Positions 18,498 through 30,182 of a stretch of 64,000 nucleotides of DNA are shown piece after piece (position 1 is the first letter of the stretch; each line of letters begins with the position of its first letter). The DNA is from Actinobacillus seminis (lineage in GTDB: Bacteria > Pseudomonadota > Gammaproteobacteria > Enterobacterales > Pasteurellaceae), in the NCBI RefSeq assembly GCF_002263215.1, contig NZ_NLFK01000001.1:186001-250000 (forward strand), written 5' to 3'. The notes beneath the pieces were generated by a model. It was not told the DNA's origin and did not search any database. It saw nothing but the letters and a program-made list of their open reading frames with translations. The position numbers and the translations under genes were made by a program.

Positions 18498-21129
18498 TTC
18501 CCCATCAATTAAAAATACATACGAACAAATTCACGCCAAAGTGAAACAAAATAAACGGATTTCACCATTTTGGTTGTTGCCTTTTGTTGCATTTTGTATC
18601 GGCGCCATCTTGTTTTTCCAAATAATCCAAGAACAAGGAATCAATATAAAAATCACCTTTATCAACGGAGACGGAATTATTGCCAATAAAACCCCTATCC
18701 GCTATCAAGGGTTGCAAATTGGCGTGGTTAAAAAAGTCAACTTTACCGAAGATCTTAAACAGGTTGAAGTACTGGCAAGTATCGATCCGGAGGCGAAAAC
18801 CGTCTTGCGTCAACATACCAAATTCTGGGTAGTTCGTCCGAGTGCTTCACTTGCCGGGATTTCCGGGATTGATGCTTTAGTATCCGGCAACTATATCACG
18901 CTGCAACCGAGCGACGGGGATTTTGAAGACGAATTTATTGCCGAAACCGAAGGTCCTATTGCCCAATTGAATGACGGAGATTTATTAGTTCATCTGTTAT
19001 CTGATGATTTAGGTTCAATTTCTATCGGCGCATCAGTCTATTTCAAAAAAATTCCGGTAGGGAAAATTTATGATTACCGCTTGGTTGAAAATAACAAGGT
19101 TGAAATTGATATTGTGATTGACAAAACTTATGCCGGTTACGTCAAACAAGACAGCCACTTTTGGAATATTAGCGGCGTGAATGCGGATATCAATTTATCC
19201 GGTATCCGCATTGATATGAGCAGTCTTAATGCTATCGTGCAAGGCGCGGTAGCATTCGATTCGCCAATCGATAGTCAACCGGCCAAAAACAATCAAAAAT
19301 TCACCCTATATTCTAATTTGCATGCGGCAAAACGTGGTGTGCAAATTAACGTGAGAATTCCCAATGTTGCCGGTTTGCAAACCGGGAAAACGGAAGTGTA
19401 TTCGGATGATACCGCCATTGGCGTCCTTTCCGAATTAAGTGCGGTGGAAAATAACGAAGATTTGTTACAAGGAAAATTGTTAATCGATCCGAACTTGGGT
19501 TATCTATTTAAAGACCGGAGTCAAATCGTACTGCGCAACAAAAAACTTAGCCTTGGTGATATCACCAACGTAAAAAAAGTATTACGCGGCGATTATTTCC
19601 AAGTATTACCCGGCGGTGGAGAAAGAAAAACTGACTTTACCGTTATCAAAGAAAGCGAATGGTTAATAAAACAACCGAATACCTTATTACTGACACTCAA
19701 TGCACCGGAAACTTTCGGTGTTGGCGAGGGCGAGCCGATTTACTATAACCATATTCAAATCGGGCAAATCATCCGCCAAAACGTCAATGTAGAAGGGGTT
19801 AAATTTCAAGTAGGCATTGCTGAACAATATCGTCATTTAATCCATAAAAACACCCTGTTTATCGCCGCGTCCAATTTTGAAGTCAATCTAGGGCTTGACG
19901 GATTAAAAATCGAAGCTGCTCATCCGGAAACTTGGTTACAAGGCGGTATTCGCATTATTAATAACGGAAAAAATCAAGGTAAAGCATTAGAAAGTTATCC
20001 TCTCTACAGTAGCTTAAGCAACGCAGAAAATGGCATCACTAATGAGGAAATTAACGCGGATATTACGCTCACCTCAACGCACCTGCCGAATATTAACAAA
20101 GAATCCATCGTGCTTTATCGCCAATATGAAGTCGGCAAAATTCTTGATGTGCGACCGGAAACCGATCATTTTGAAGTGGACATATTGTTATATCCAAAAT
20201 ACAAAAAATTGTTGACCGACAAAAGTATTTTCTGGGTAGAAAGTGCCGCACAAGTTGATATTACCCCAAAAGGTATCAGCATTCAGGCAAGCCCTATCGG
20301 ACGCTCACTGAAAGGAGCGATCAGTTTTGATAATACCGGTTCAGGCAAACAAAAAACCTTATATGCCAATGAATTACGTGCAAAATCTGCCGGTCAAGTG
20401 ATCAACTTGACTGCCAATGATGCCTCCAATTTAAGCAAAGGTATGACCTTGCGCTATATGGGTTTAACTGTCGGCGAAGTGGATCAAGTGCGCTTAAATA
20501 ATAACAAAAACGGAATTATTGCGACCGCACTTATTCACCCCAATTATATGTCCTTGGTGGCGAAAGAAGGTAGTCAGTTTAAGGTGATTTCACCGCAAAT
20601 TTCCGCCGGCGGTATCAAAAATTTAGACAGTTTATTACAACCTTATATTGATGTTGAAGCTGGCAAAGGAAAATATAAAACCCAATTTAGTTTACAACAA
20701 TCGGCTTCAACGCCGATAAAATATGGTGACGGACTCCCGATCATTTTAGAAACTTCGGATGCCAATAATATTAGCATCGGATCGCCGATTTTATACCGTG
20801 GTGTCGAAGTGGGAACGGTACGCGAAATTAAGTTAAATTCCTTGGGAGACCGCGTATTGGTGCATATTACCATTGCCAATAAATATCAGCATCTGGTACG
20901 CCAAAACTCGGAATTCTGGATTGCCTCAGGCTATGGCATGGACATTGGTTTCAGCGGCGTTTCCATTAATACCGGTTCAATGCAACAATTACTGAAAGGC
21001 GGAATTTCTTTCTCCACACCATCCGGCACGGTAGTTCAGCCACAAGCCAAAGCGAACCAGCGCTTCTTGCTGCAAATAAAACAACCGCCAAAAGCATCGC
21101 ACTGGAACTCCGGCGCCATGGCAGAATAA
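18481..21129 (+). CDS. letB: LetB/YebT MCE-domain tunnel protein
   Basis: Forms a long periplasmic tube for lipids between inner and outer membrane. The 882 residues have one N-terminal membrane helix (about 25-45, WLLPFVAFCIGAILFFQII) and then a series of about seven MCE domains, seen as repeated openings such as GIIANKTPIRYQGLQIGVVK, ISIGASVYFKKIPVGKI, LSKGMTLRYMGLTVGEV and ISIGSPILYRGVEVGTV. Seven MCE repeats distinguish LetB from three-repeat PqiB. The ATG at 18481 overlaps the letA end and gives the MTENNNSP start; the frame extends nine codons upstream but without need. Confidence 0.94.
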   Translation: MTENNNSPSIKNTYEQIHAKVKQNKRISPFWLLPFVAFCIGAILFFQIIQEQGINIKITFINGDGIIANKTPIRYQGLQIGVVKKVNFTEDLKQVEVLASIDPEAKTVLRQHTKFWVVRPSASLAGISGIDALVSGNYITLQPSDGDFEDEFIAETEGPIAQLNDGDLLVHLLSDDLGSISIGASVYFKKIPVGKIYDYRLVENNKVEIDIVIDKTYAGYVKQDSHFWNISGVNADINLSGIRIDMSSLNAIVQGAVAFDSPIDSQPAKNNQKFTLYSNLHAAKRGVQINVRIPNVAGLQTGKTEVYSDDTAIGVLSELSAVENNEDLLQGKLLIDPNLGYLFKDRSQIVLRNKKLSLGDITNVKKVLRGDYFQVLPGGGERKTDFTVIKESEWLIKQPNTLLLTLNAPETFGVGEGEPIYYNHIQIGQIIRQNVNVEGVKFQVGIAEQYRHLIHKNTLFIAASNFEVNLGLDGLKIEAAHPETWLQGGIRIINNGKNQGKALESYPLYSSLSNAENGITNEEINADITLTSTHLPNINKESIVLYRQYEVGKILDVRPETDHFEVDILLYPKYKKLLTDKSIFWVESAAQVDITPKGISIQASPIGRSLKGAISFDNTGSGKQKTLYANELRAKSAGQVINLTANDASNLSKGMTLRYMGLTVGEVDQVRLNNNKNGIIATALIHPNYMSLVAKEGSQFKVISPQISAGGIKNLDSLLQPYIDVEAGKGKYKTQFSLQQSASTPIKYGDGLPIILETSDANNISIGSPILYRGVEVGTVREIKLNSLGDRVLVHITIANKYQHLVRQNSEFWIASGYGMDIGFSGVSINTGSMQQLLKGGISFSTPSGTVVQPQAKANQRFLLQIKQPPKASHWNSGAMAE

Positions 21130-21174
21130 TCAATCATTTGCCAATAAAAAATAGAGCCAAAACTGACTACACTT

Positions 21175-21203
21175 TAGGGTTTGTTCTCTTTGAACAAATC
21201 CTA
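21175..21203 (+). terminator. Stem-loop after letB
   Basis: TAGGGTTTGTTC and GAACAAATCCTA pair over 12 positions with one G-T wobble, around a five-base loop. The T-stretch after it is interrupted, so termination efficiency is uncertain. It separates letAB from parE. Confidence 0.55.
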
Positions 21204-21283
21204 ATTCATTCCTTTTACAGGATTTTTTTGTTAGAATCTCCCCCAATTTGACGTCTTATTTATCAAAACAATACACAACTATT

Positions 21284-23182
21284 ATGGCAAATAATTATTC
21301 AGCACAAGAAATTACCGTTTTAAAAGATTTGGAACCCGTTCAATTACGCCCGGGAATGTACACCGACACCTCGCGCCCAAACCATTTGGGACAAGAAGTT
21401 ATCGACAACAGCGTTGATGAAGCTTTAGCAGGTCATGCGACCCATATTCAAGTGATCTTACATCCGGATCAATCCCTTGAAGTCATTGATAATGGGCGCG
21501 GTATGCCGGTGGATATTCATCCGACGGAAAAGATTTCCGGTGTTGAAGTGATTTTGACCAAACTCCACGCCGGCGGAAAATTCTCCAACAAAAATTATGA
21601 ATTTGCCGGTGGCTTACATGGCGTGGGAATTTCGGTGGTCAACGCCTTATCTGAACGTGTGGATATTACGATTAAACGCAACGGACAAGTGTATAAAATT
21701 GCCTTTGAAAATGGCGTAAAAGTAGAAGAATTAACAGTCGTTGGCACCTGCGGACGCCGCAATACCGGCACAACCGTACATTTCAAACCCAATCCGAAAT
21801 ATTTTGACAGTGCGAAATTTTCTGTTTCTCGCCTGCGCCATTTACTGCGCGCCAAAGCAGTGTTGTGTTCCGGTTTAGAAATTAAATTTATCGATAAAAT
21901 TAATCAAAGCGAAGATGTTTGGTTATATCAAGATGGCTTATCCGATTATTTGCAGGAGGCTGTTCAAGATATGACTACTTTGCCGCAAACACCATTTCTC
22001 GGTGAAGTAAAAGGAAGATCTGAAGCCGCAAGTTGGGCATTATTATGGTTGCCGGAAGGCGGCGAATCGGTCGCGGAAAGCTATGTCAATTTGATCCCGA
22101 CTATTCAAGGTGGAACGCATGTCAACGGATTGCGTCAAGGCTTATTGGACGCCATGCGTGAATTTTGTGAATTACGAAATTTACTGCCGAAAAATGTCAA
22201 ATTAACCGCTGATGATATTTGGGATCGCTGCGCCTATGTATTGAGTGTCAAAATGCACGATCCTCAATTTGCCGGTCAAACTAAAGAGCGGTTGTCTTCT
22301 CGACAAAGTGCGGTATTTGTCAGTGGTGTGGTCAAAGATTCATTTAGCATTTGGTTAAGCCAACATATTCCCGAAGCGGAAGAATTGGCAAAAATGGCGA
22401 TAAGTTCAGCTGAACGTCGATTACGTGCGGCAAAAAAAGTGGTACGCAAAAAATTAGTCAGCGGACCGGCATTACCGGGTAAATTAGCAGACTGTAGCCA
22501 GCAGGATTTGGAAAAAACCGAGCTATTTTTAGTGGAAGGAGATTCTGCCGGCGGTTCTGCAAAACAAGCACGCGATCGCGAATATCAAGCTATTTTGCCA
22601 CTGCGCGGGAAAATTTTAAATACTTGGGAAGTCTCCGCCGACCAAGTGTTGGGTTCGCAAGAAGTGCATGATATTGCGGTGGCGCTTGGTATCGATCCGG
22701 ACAATGAGGATTTATCACAATTGCGTTATGGCAAAGTTTGTATTCTCGCGGATGCGGATTCTGACGGACTACATATCGCCACTCTACTTTGCGCCCTCTT
22801 TTTGCGCCACTTCCCGAAATTAGTACAAGACGGTCATGTCTATGTCGCCATGCCGCCGCTTTATCGCATTGATGTGGGAAATGATGTTTTTTACGCTTTG
22901 GATGAAAGCGAAAAAGAAGGCATTTTGGAACGCTTAAAAACGAAAAAAGGCAAGCTAAACGTACAGCGTTTTAAAGGATTAGGGGAAATGAACCCAAGTC
23001 AATTGCGCGAAACTACCATGGATCCGAATACCCGTCGTTTAGTACAACTGACCTTTGACGCTTCGGAAGAACAAAAAACTGAAACCTTTGAGTTAATGGA
23101 TATGTTACTGGCGAAAAAACGCTCGGAAGATCGTAAAAGTTGGCTGCAAACCAAAGGGGATCAGGTGGAGTTAAGTGTCTAA
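21284..23182 (+). CDS. parE: DNA topoisomerase IV subunit B
   Basis: ATPase subunit of the enzyme that unlinks daughter chromosomes. At 632 residues it matches E. coli ParE (630). The GHKL ATPase motifs are visible (IDNSVDEALAGHA, DNGRGMP, GGLHGVGISVVNALS), then the TOPRIM metal site (LVEGDSAGGSAKQARDR and DADSDGLH). I take the ATG at 21284 (MANNYSAQEIT) because it matches the family start; the frame reaches back 12 codons only to a TTG. parC follows after 43 bases. Confidence 0.97.
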   Translation: MANNYSAQEITVLKDLEPVQLRPGMYTDTSRPNHLGQEVIDNSVDEALAGHATHIQVILHPDQSLEVIDNGRGMPVDIHPTEKISGVEVILTKLHAGGKFSNKNYEFAGGLHGVGISVVNALSERVDITIKRNGQVYKIAFENGVKVEELTVVGTCGRRNTGTTVHFKPNPKYFDSAKFSVSRLRHLLRAKAVLCSGLEIKFIDKINQSEDVWLYQDGLSDYLQEAVQDMTTLPQTPFLGEVKGRSEAASWALLWLPEGGESVAESYVNLIPTIQGGTHVNGLRQGLLDAMREFCELRNLLPKNVKLTADDIWDRCAYVLSVKMHDPQFAGQTKERLSSRQSAVFVSGVVKDSFSIWLSQHIPEAEELAKMAISSAERRLRAAKKVVRKKLVSGPALPGKLADCSQQDLEKTELFLVEGDSAGGSAKQARDREYQAILPLRGKILNTWEVSADQVLGSQEVHDIAVALGIDPDNEDLSQLRYGKVCILADADSDGLHIATLLCALFLRHFPKLVQDGHVYVAMPPLYRIDVGNDVFYALDESEKEGILERLKTKKGKLNVQRFKGLGEMNPSQLRETTMDPNTRRLVQLTFDASEEQKTETFELMDMLLAKKRSEDRKSWLQTKGDQVELSV

Positions 23183-23225
23183 AGCGCGGTCATTTTTTAT
23201 CAATTTTATTAACTAAGTCAATGTA

Positions 23226-25478
23226 ATGAAAAATAATATTAACTACGAAGGCATAGAACAGATGCCACTACGCACTTTCACTGAAAGTGCTTATCTTAAC
23301 TACTCAATGTACGTCATTATGGATCGAGCGTTACCTTTTATCGGTGACGGATTAAAACCAGTACAACGCCGCATTGTGTACTCCATGTCAGAGCTAGGCT
23401 TAAACGCCGGCGCTAAATATAAAAAATCAGCGCGTACTGTGGGGGACGTTTTGGGTAAATTCCATCCGCATGGTGATACCGCTTGTTATGAAGCTATGGT
23501 GTTGATGGCACAACCTTTTTCCTACCGTTATCCACTGGTTGACGGACAAGGAAACTGGGGAGCACCGGATGATCCGAAATCGTTTGCGGCAATGCGTTAT
23601 ACGGAATCTCGTCTATCAAAAATTTCTGAAATTTTACTGTCCGAATTAGGGCAAGGCACCGTGAATTATCAGCCAAATTTCGACGGAACCCTCGAAGAAC
23701 CGCAATATCTTCCAGCACGTTTGCCACATATTTTATTAAACGGAACCACCGGCATTGCCGTCGGTATGGCAACAGATATTCCGCCGCATAACCTTAACGA
23801 AGTGGCGGAGGCGGCTGTGATGTTATTGGATAATCCTCATGCAAAATTAGACGATTTAATGACCGCACTTCAAGGTCCGGATTATCCGACTGAAGCGGAA
23901 ATTATCTCGTCCAAAGAAGATATCCGTAAAATTTATGCACAAGGTCGCGGTTCAATTAAAATGCGCGCAGTGTGGAAAAAAGAAGATGGCGAAATTGTGA
24001 TCAGCGCACTGCCCCATCAAGCCTCACCATCCAAAATTATTGCGCAAATTGCCGAACAAATGACTGCGAAAAAATTGCCAATGGTGGAAGACTTGCGTGA
24101 TGAAGCGGATCATGAAAATCCGGTACGCATTGTGATCGTCCCACGTTCCAATCGGGTAGATACCGATATGCTGATGGCGCATTTATTTGCCACTACCGAT
24201 TTAGAAAAAAGTTATCGGGTTAATATGAATATGATTGGGTTAGACGGAAAACCGGCGGTAAAAAATCTCGTGCAAATTTTAACCGAATGGCTGGAATTTC
24301 GTCGCACCACCGTCACCCGTCGTTTGCAATACCGATTGGATAAAGTATTGGCGCGCTTACATATTTTGCAAGGTTTATTGATCGCCTTTTTAAATATTGA
24401 TGAAGTAATTGAAATTATCCGCAATGAAGATAAGCCGAAAAACGTATTAATGGCGCGTTTCCAATTAACGGATGAACAAGCAGAAGCCATTTTAAACTTG
24501 CGGTTACGTCAATTAGCCAAATTGGAAGAACACGAATTGCGAGCGGAGCAGGATAAATTAGCGCAAGAACGCGACAGCTTAACACAAATTTTGTCCTCGG
24601 AAAAACGCCTTAATACGTTGATTAAAAAAGAAATTCAACAAGACGCTAAAACCTTCTCCAGCCCGCGCCTATCGCCGATTGTTGAACGCGCTGAAGCGAA
24701 AGCCATTTCCGAAAATGAAATGGCGCCGGCAGAACCGGTTACTGTCATCTTGTCTAAAATGGGTTGGGTACGCTGTGCCAAGGGACATGATATTGATGCG
24801 TCAGGATTAAGCTACAAAACCGGCGATAATTATTTGGCGCACGCTTGTGGCAAAAGCAATCAACCAGTGGTCTTTATTGATAACACCGGTCGCAGTTATG
24901 CCCTTGACCCATTATCATTACCTTCCGCCCGTTCGCAAGGGGAACCCTTATCCAGCAAACTGAGTTTGCCGCTTGGCGCCAGTGTGGAACAGGTGTTAAT
25001 TGAAAATGAAGATCAGGCATTATTAATAGCATCTGATGCAGGATACGGTTTTATTTGCCAATTTAGCGATTTGGTTGCACGCAATAAAGCGGGCAAGGCG
25101 GTAATTAGCTTGCCAGAAAATGCCAAAACCTTAACACCGCTTGCCATTACCAATAAAACAGCTTTATTGGTCGCCATTACTTCTGCCGATAGAATGCTCA
25201 TTTTTCCAGTACAAGATTTGCCGGCACTGGCGAAAGGAAAAGGCAACAAAATTGTCACCATTCCGTCTGTCGCGGCAAAAGCGCGCGAAGAACTGTTGAG
25301 TAAATTATTGCTCATTAGCGAAAACGCCTCTCTAGTGTTCCATGCCGGTAAACGCAAAATCACGCTAAAAGCAAACGATTTGCAAAAATTCCGTGCTGAA
25401 CGCGGACGCAAAGGCAGCAGTTTGCCGCGCGGTTTGCATAGCAATGTTGAAATTGAGGTGATCGAGCCGGAAAATTAG
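23226..25478 (+). CDS. parC: DNA topoisomerase IV subunit A
   Basis: Breakage-reunion subunit of topoisomerase IV, 750 residues (E. coli 752). The winged-helix region and catalytic tyrosine are in [11 protein letters not shown] (Tyr near 125), with the six-bladed C-terminal beta-pinwheel after residue 500. In the quinolone-resistance region the sequence reads [11 protein letters not shown]: residue 85 is Thr where E. coli and H. influenzae have Ser, while the acidic Glu89 is kept. It is probably co-transcribed with parE. Confidence 0.97.
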   Translation: MKNNINYEGIEQMPLRTFTESAYLNYSMYVIMDRALPFIGDGLKPVQRRIVYSMSELGLNAGAKYKKSARTVGDVLGKFHPHGDTACYEAMVLMAQPFSYRYPLVDGQGNWGAPDDPKSFAAMRYTESRLSKISEILLSELGQGTVNYQPNFDGTLEEPQYLPARLPHILLNGTTGIAVGMATDIPPHNLNEVAEAAVMLLDNPHAKLDDLMTALQGPDYPTEAEIISSKEDIRKIYAQGRGSIKMRAVWKKEDGEIVISALPHQASPSKIIAQIAEQMTAKKLPMVEDLRDEADHENPVRIVIVPRSNRVDTDMLMAHLFATTDLEKSYRVNMNMIGLDGKPAVKNLVQILTEWLEFRRTTVTRRLQYRLDKVLARLHILQGLLIAFLNIDEVIEIIRNEDKPKNVLMARFQLTDEQAEAILNLRLRQLAKLEEHELRAEQDKLAQERDSLTQILSSEKRLNTLIKKEIQQDAKTFSSPRLSPIVERAEAKAISENEMAPAEPVTVILSKMGWVRCAKGHDIDASGLSYKTGDNYLAHACGKSNQPVVFIDNTGRSYALDPLSLPSARSQGEPLSSKLSLPLGASVEQVLIENEDQALLIASDAGYGFICQFSDLVARNKAGKAVISLPENAKTLTPLAITNKTALLVAITSADRMLIFPVQDLPALAKGKGNKIVTIPSVAAKAREELLSKLLLISENASLVFHAGKRKITLKANDLQKFRAERGRKGSSLPRGLHSNVEIEVIEPEN

Positions 25479-25576
25479 CCAAAATTGTCAAAATAGAGAA
25501 AATTGACCGCACGGAATTGTGACATAAACGTTAAAAGTGCGGTACAATTTGAGCAAATTTTACAACGAAAAAGAAA

Positions 25577-26056
25577 ATGACAACACTGACTTATACAACG
25601 TTTATCCCTGATGAGATTTCCATGTGTCGTTTTGGTGCATTGCTCATGCAAGCGCTCCTTAATGTGCCGACGGAGAAAGGCATCGTGATTTATTTAAATG
25701 GTGATTTAGGTGCCGGAAAAACGACCTTAGCGCGAGGTATGATCCAAAGCTTGGAATATTCCGGAAAAGTAAAAAGCCCTACTTACACTTTAGTGGAAGA
25801 ATATCATTTAAATGGAAAACAAATCTATCATTTTGATTTATACCGGCTAAGTGACCCGGAAGAGCTGGAATTTATGGGGATTCGTGACTATTTTAATACG
25901 GATAGTATTTGTTTAATTGAATGGTCAGAAAAAGGCACCGGCTTATTGCCTAATCCTGACCTCTTGGTTAATATCGATTACAATGACCATACTCGTATCA
26001 TTAACCTCGTCGCCTGCAGCTCACAAGGCGAACAACTTATTCGCCAACTTTTTTAA
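25577..26056 (+). CDS. tsaE: tRNA threonylcarbamoyladenosine biosynthesis ATPase TsaE
   Basis: ATPase needed with TsaB, TsaC and TsaD for t6A37 modification of ANN-reading tRNAs. The 159 residues show Walker [14 protein letters not shown] near residue 46, the switch region [12 protein letters not shown] and the motif HFDLYRL. It opens the conserved tsaE-amiB-mutL-miaA-hfq-hflX cluster; amiB starts five bases after its stop. Confidence 0.95.
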   Translation: MTTLTYTTFIPDEISMCRFGALLMQALLNVPTEKGIVIYLNGDLGAGKTTLARGMIQSLEYSGKVKSPTYTLVEEYHLNGKQIYHFDLYRLSDPEELEFMGIRDYFNTDSICLIEWSEKGTGLLPNPDLLVNIDYNDHTRIINLVACSSQGEQLIRQLF

Positions 26057-26061
26057 CTAAT

Positions 26062-27264
26062 TTGAACACAATGCACAAGTTATACTCTTTTATTTTTACT
26101 TTATTTTGCTTTTTTAACATAGTACCGCCCGCGATAGCTGATGTGTGGACAATCGCTATTGATCCCGGTCATGGAGGAAAAGATCCGGGAGCGATTAGTC
26201 GTAATTTAAAAATTTACGAAAAAAATGTCACATTGGCGATTGCTAAAGAACTCAAAGCATTACTGGATAAAGATCCGAATTTCCGTGCCGTAATGACTCG
26301 CAACGGAGATTATTATATTTCTGTACCGGCACGTTCTGAAATTGCTCGTAAAAAAAAGGCAAATTATTTAGTGTCAATCCATGCTGACTCCTCTGTCTCC
26401 CCGCTATTACGAGGTGCGTCAGTTTGGGTATTATCCAACCGTCGTGCCAATGATGAAATGGGACAATGGTTAGAGGATGATGAAAAACGATCTGAATTAT
26501 TAGGCGGTGCAGGAAATGTATTAGCATCTCATCATGAGAAATACTTGGATCAAACCGTATTGGATCTTCAATTCGGGCACAGCCAGCGCGTCGGTTACGA
26601 ACTGGGCAGTATTGTATTACGCCATTTTGCTACCATTACTAAATTAAGCAGAAATACGCCTCAACATGCCAGTTTAGGTGTATTGCGTTCACCGGATATT
26701 CCCTCTATCTTGGTTGAGACCGGTTTTTTATCCAACACTGATGAAGAAAAGAAATTAAATACGCCATCATATCGCAAAAAAATCGCCCGCATCATTTATG
26801 ACAGCTTAGTAGAATATCGCCGTCGCCATGTAAAACCTACACCGGTTAAAATACATAATAAAACCAATAAAAATAATGCTGTCACTGACAGCGGCATTCG
26901 CCATAAAGTAAAAGCCGGTGAAAGCCTTAGCGGTCTAGCCGCTAAATATAAGGTAAAGATCAATGACATCATCACCTTAAACCATTTAAAACGCCGTGAA
27001 TTATGGATTGGCGAAACGATCAAAATTCCGAGTAAAATGATACCCAATAAGATCGAAGCGTCTAACAAAAATGACTACCGAGAAAAGGGTGTTCAAAACA
27101 GCACAAAAATACAGATTCCGAAATACCACACGATCCAAAAAGATCAAACCTTATACGCGGTATCTCGAGAATATAATATTCCGATAAATCAACTATTTAA
27201 ACTTAATCCCAAATTGAAAGATGGAAAAGTGATTGTCGGACAAAAAGTCCAACTACGTAAATAG
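26062..27264 (+). CDS. amiB: N-acetylmuramoyl-L-alanine amidase with two LysM domains
   Basis: Periplasmic zinc amidase that cuts septal peptidoglycan during daughter-cell separation. After a signal peptide (through AIADVW near residue 27) the amidase_3 domain covers about 30-255: [14 protein letters not shown] (metal His), LVSIHADSS (metal His) and [11 protein letters not shown] (catalytic Glu). Two LysM repeats follow near 275-320 ([18 protein letters not shown]) and 350-398 ([18 protein letters not shown]), which bind glycan strands. The alternative start at residue 4 would trim three residues. It lies between tsaE and mutL as in other gamma-proteobacteria. Confidence 0.94.
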   Translation: MNTMHKLYSFIFTLFCFFNIVPPAIADVWTIAIDPGHGGKDPGAISRNLKIYEKNVTLAIAKELKALLDKDPNFRAVMTRNGDYYISVPARSEIARKKKANYLVSIHADSSVSPLLRGASVWVLSNRRANDEMGQWLEDDEKRSELLGGAGNVLASHHEKYLDQTVLDLQFGHSQRVGYELGSIVLRHFATITKLSRNTPQHASLGVLRSPDIPSILVETGFLSNTDEEKKLNTPSYRKKIARIIYDSLVEYRRRHVKPTPVKIHNKTNKNNAVTDSGIRHKVKAGESLSGLAAKYKVKINDIITLNHLKRRELWIGETIKIPSKMIPNKIEASNKNDYREKGVQNSTKIQIPKYHTIQKDQTLYAVSREYNIPINQLFKLNPKLKDGKVIVGQKVQLRK

Positions 27265-27273
27265 GAAATATCA

Positions 27274-29121
27274 ATGAACATAAAAATTCTTCCTCCTCAA
27301 CTGGCGAACCAAATTGCAGCGGGTGAAGTGGTAGAACGTCCAGCCTCGGTAGTCAAGGAATTAGTGGAAAACAGTCTTGACGCCGGTGCAACAAAAATTC
27401 AAATTGATATTGACCATGGGGGAGCGAGCTTAATTCGGATTCGCGATAACGGGATCGGTATTGCTAAATCCGATCTTTCTCTCGCACTGGCACGACATGC
27501 CACCAGCAAAATCAGCTCAATTGAAGATCTGGAAGCAATTTTAAGCCTTGGCTTTCGCGGTGAGGCCTTAGCAAGTATCAGCTCCGTCTCCCGCCTCACC
27601 CTCACCTCTCGCCCGCAAGATCAAGCGCAAGCTTGGCAGGTTTATGCGCAAGGACGGGATATGGAAACTACCATTCAACCGGCATCTCATCCTGTCGGTA
27701 CCACTGTTGAGGTCGCCAATCTCTTTTTTAACACACCGGCAAGACGCAAATTTTTACGCACCGACAAAACCGAATTCGCCCATATTGACGAAGTCATTCG
27801 GCGCATAGCCCTTGCTAAACCGAGCGTTGCCTTTACCTTGGCCCACAACAATAAAATAGTCAGACAATATAAAAGTGCGATCGATAATTTACAAAAAATG
27901 AAACGCGTGGCAGCAATTTGTGGTGAAGATTTTATACAACAGGCACTACAAATTGACTGGAAACATGATCATCTGCATCTCTCCGGTTGGATTGCGCTAC
28001 CAAGTTATACCCGCTTGCAAAATGATCTGGCTTATAGTTATGTTAATGGCAGAATGGTGCGTGATAAAGTGATTAATCATGCCATCAAACAAGCTTATGC
28101 GGAAAAACTGCACGGCGAGCAACATCCTGCATTCGTCTTATTTATTGATTTGGATCCTAACGAAGTGGATGTAAACGTGCATCCCACCAAACATGAAGTG
28201 CGCTTCCATCAATCGCGCTTAATTCATGACTTTATTTGGCAAGGTATTTATAACGCGCTACATTCTGCACCGGTACAAACGGATACAAGCGCACTACAAA
28301 AAACTGCTTCAGAAAATCCTGCGATGCATTTTCAAGTAAGCGAGCCGCAAGGAAAATGGTCGGTTGCCACAAAGCCTAATCGTGCCGCCGCCGGCAAAAA
28401 TATCTTTGCCTCAAACACCGGCAATACTGTTGCAACAACATCTTCGGATTTTACACCGCGCTTTACAGAAAGTGCACCACGTACAGCACAAAAAGCCTAT
28501 ACTGAATTAATGTCTACGGAAAAAATCTCAACATTGCCGACAATCACCTCACCACCGACCAGCAATAACCCAACCACTTCGGATACCACAACAATAATCT
28601 CCCATGCGGTGTTACATAGTCTGGCATTAGTGGAAAATAAAGCCTTATTATTGCAACAACAGCAACGGTTTTATCTGCTCCCACTGGAGAAATTGCAACG
28701 TTTAAAACATCAATTGACGTTACAGCAAGAAAGTCAAAGCCCGCTATTAATTCCGGTGATGTTTCGCTTAACTGCCGCCCAGCAACAACGCTGGCAGCAA
28801 CAAAAGGATTTTTTTCAACAAGCACAATTTGAATTTAGCGAAAATTTGGCACAACATCGTATTAGTCTCAATAAAGTGCCGAGCTGTTTGCGCCAACATA
28901 ATTTACAAAAAATTGTGATGAGTTTATTAGCGCAAGACTGTAACGATTTTCCATTATTTTTGACCGCACTTTGTCAACAATTTCCAGCGGAAACTATTCA
29001 GGTATTCGCTGATGCGGTCAGTTTATTAAATGAAACGGAACGACGGTTAGGCACGCAAAAAGCCCCCTTAAACGCCTTATTAATACCGATTAATTGGCAA
29101 CCTTACTTAGAGCAATTATAA
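27274..29121 (+). CDS. mutL: DNA mismatch repair protein MutL
   Basis: Links MutS mismatch recognition to MutH nicking. The N-terminal GHKL ATPase (about 1-330) has [35 protein letters not shown] and [13 protein letters not shown] variable Ser/Thr-rich linker (about 345-440) leads to the C-terminal dimerisation domain. The 615 residues match E. coli MutL. Its TAA overlaps the miaA ATG by one base, so miaA is translationally coupled. Confidence 0.97.
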   Translation: MNIKILPPQLANQIAAGEVVERPASVVKELVENSLDAGATKIQIDIDHGGASLIRIRDNGIGIAKSDLSLALARHATSKISSIEDLEAILSLGFRGEALASISSVSRLTLTSRPQDQAQAWQVYAQGRDMETTIQPASHPVGTTVEVANLFFNTPARRKFLRTDKTEFAHIDEVIRRIALAKPSVAFTLAHNNKIVRQYKSAIDNLQKMKRVAAICGEDFIQQALQIDWKHDHLHLSGWIALPSYTRLQNDLAYSYVNGRMVRDKVINHAIKQAYAEKLHGEQHPAFVLFIDLDPNEVDVNVHPTKHEVRFHQSRLIHDFIWQGIYNALHSAPVQTDTSALQKTASENPAMHFQVSEPQGKWSVATKPNRAAAGKNIFASNTGNTVATTSSDFTPRFTESAPRTAQKAYTELMSTEKISTLPTITSPPTSNNPTTSDTTTIISHAVLHSLALVENKALLLQQQQRFYLLPLEKLQRLKHQLTLQQESQSPLLIPVMFRLTAAQQQRWQQQKDFFQQAQFEFSENLAQHRISLNKVPSCLRQHNLQKIVMSLLAQDCNDFPLFLTALCQQFPAETIQVFADAVSLLNETERRLGTQKAPLNALLIPINWQPYLEQL

Positions 29122-30053
29122 TGAAATCCACCATCAAACCGTATGCTATTTTTTTAATGGGTCCAACCGCTTCAGGTAAAACCGATCTGGCAATTCAGCT
29201 ACGCCAACATTTGCCATTGGAAATTATCAGTGTAGATTCTGCGCTCATTTACAAAGGCATGGATATCGGTACTGCCAAGCCAAACGTACAAGAATTGGCA
29301 TTGGCGCCTCATAGATTGATTGATATTAAAGATCCAAGCGAAAGTTATTCTGCTGCCGAGTTTCGTCGTGATGCAATACGTGAAATGCAGGAAATTAGCG
29401 CGCAAGGCAAAATTCCCTTATTAGTCGGCGGAACCATGTTATATTTCAAAGCGTTACTAGAGGGACTTTCCCCCTTGCCTTCCGCGGATGAAAAAGTACG
29501 GTCGGAAATTGAAGCAAAAGCAGCGAAATTCGGCTGGTCAGCCTTGCATCAAGAATTAGCCAAAATCGATCCCGTTTCTGCTCGGCGCATTAATCCAAAT
29601 GATTCGCAACGTATTAATCGCGCCTTAGAAGTATTTTATTTAAGCGGGCAAACGCTCACCACACTTAGCGCACAAAAAAGCGAAGAATTGCCTTATCATA
29701 TCGACCAATTTGCTATTACACCACAAAATCGTAGTGTACTGCATCAACGTATCGAATGGCGTTTTCATAAAATGATCGCACAAGGGTTCCAACAAGAAGT
29801 GGAAAAACTCTATTCTCGTGGCGATTTACATCCGAATTTACCGTCTATTCGTTGCGTAGGTTATCGCCAGATGTGGGAATATTTGCGTGGTGATTATAAC
29901 CATGAAGAAATGATTTTTCGTGGCATATGTGCTACACGCCAATTAGCAAAGCGCCAAATTACCTGGTTAAGAGGCTGGAAAGCGCCATTACAATGGTTGG
30001 ATAGTTTACAAATAGAACAAGCTAAGCAACAAATTCTGCAACATTTAAAATAA
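29121..30053 (+). CDS. miaA: tRNA dimethylallyltransferase
   Basis: Adds dimethylallyl to A37 of UNN-reading tRNAs. The 310 residues contain the P-loop [28 protein letters not shown] and the catalytic region [17 protein letters not shown]. The ATG shares its A with the mutL stop codon (TAATG). The frame extends nine codons further upstream inside mutL, but this start matches the family. Confidence 0.96.
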   Translation: MKSTIKPYAIFLMGPTASGKTDLAIQLRQHLPLEIISVDSALIYKGMDIGTAKPNVQELALAPHRLIDIKDPSESYSAAEFRRDAIREMQEISAQGKIPLLVGGTMLYFKALLEGLSPLPSADEKVRSEIEAKAAKFGWSALHQELAKIDPVSARRINPNDSQRINRALEVFYLSGQTLTTLSAQKSEELPYHIDQFAITPQNRSVLHQRIEWRFHKMIAQGFQQEVEKLYSRGDLHPNLPSIRCVGYRQMWEYLRGDYNHEEMIFRGICATRQLAKRQITWLRGWKAPLQWLDSLQIEQAKQQILQHLK

Positions 30054-30110
30054 TTTATTGATAGTGATGACATTACTATAGATTACTGATATATTGACAA
30101 ACGGAGGCAC

Positions 30111-30142
30111 GACTGTTTCTGTATGTTAGACGGTTTCCGTAT
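30111..30142 (+). repeat. Imperfect 14-base direct repeat in the hfq leader
   Basis: GACTGTTTCTGTAT (30111-30124) recurs as GACGGTTTCCGTAT (30129-30142) with two differences, in the 130-base miaA-hfq spacer. It could be a regulator site or part of the hfq mRNA leader; no known site is recognised. Confidence 0.5.
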
Positions 30143-30182
30143 ATTTACACAGCACATAACTATATTAAAGAAGGAAATAAAA

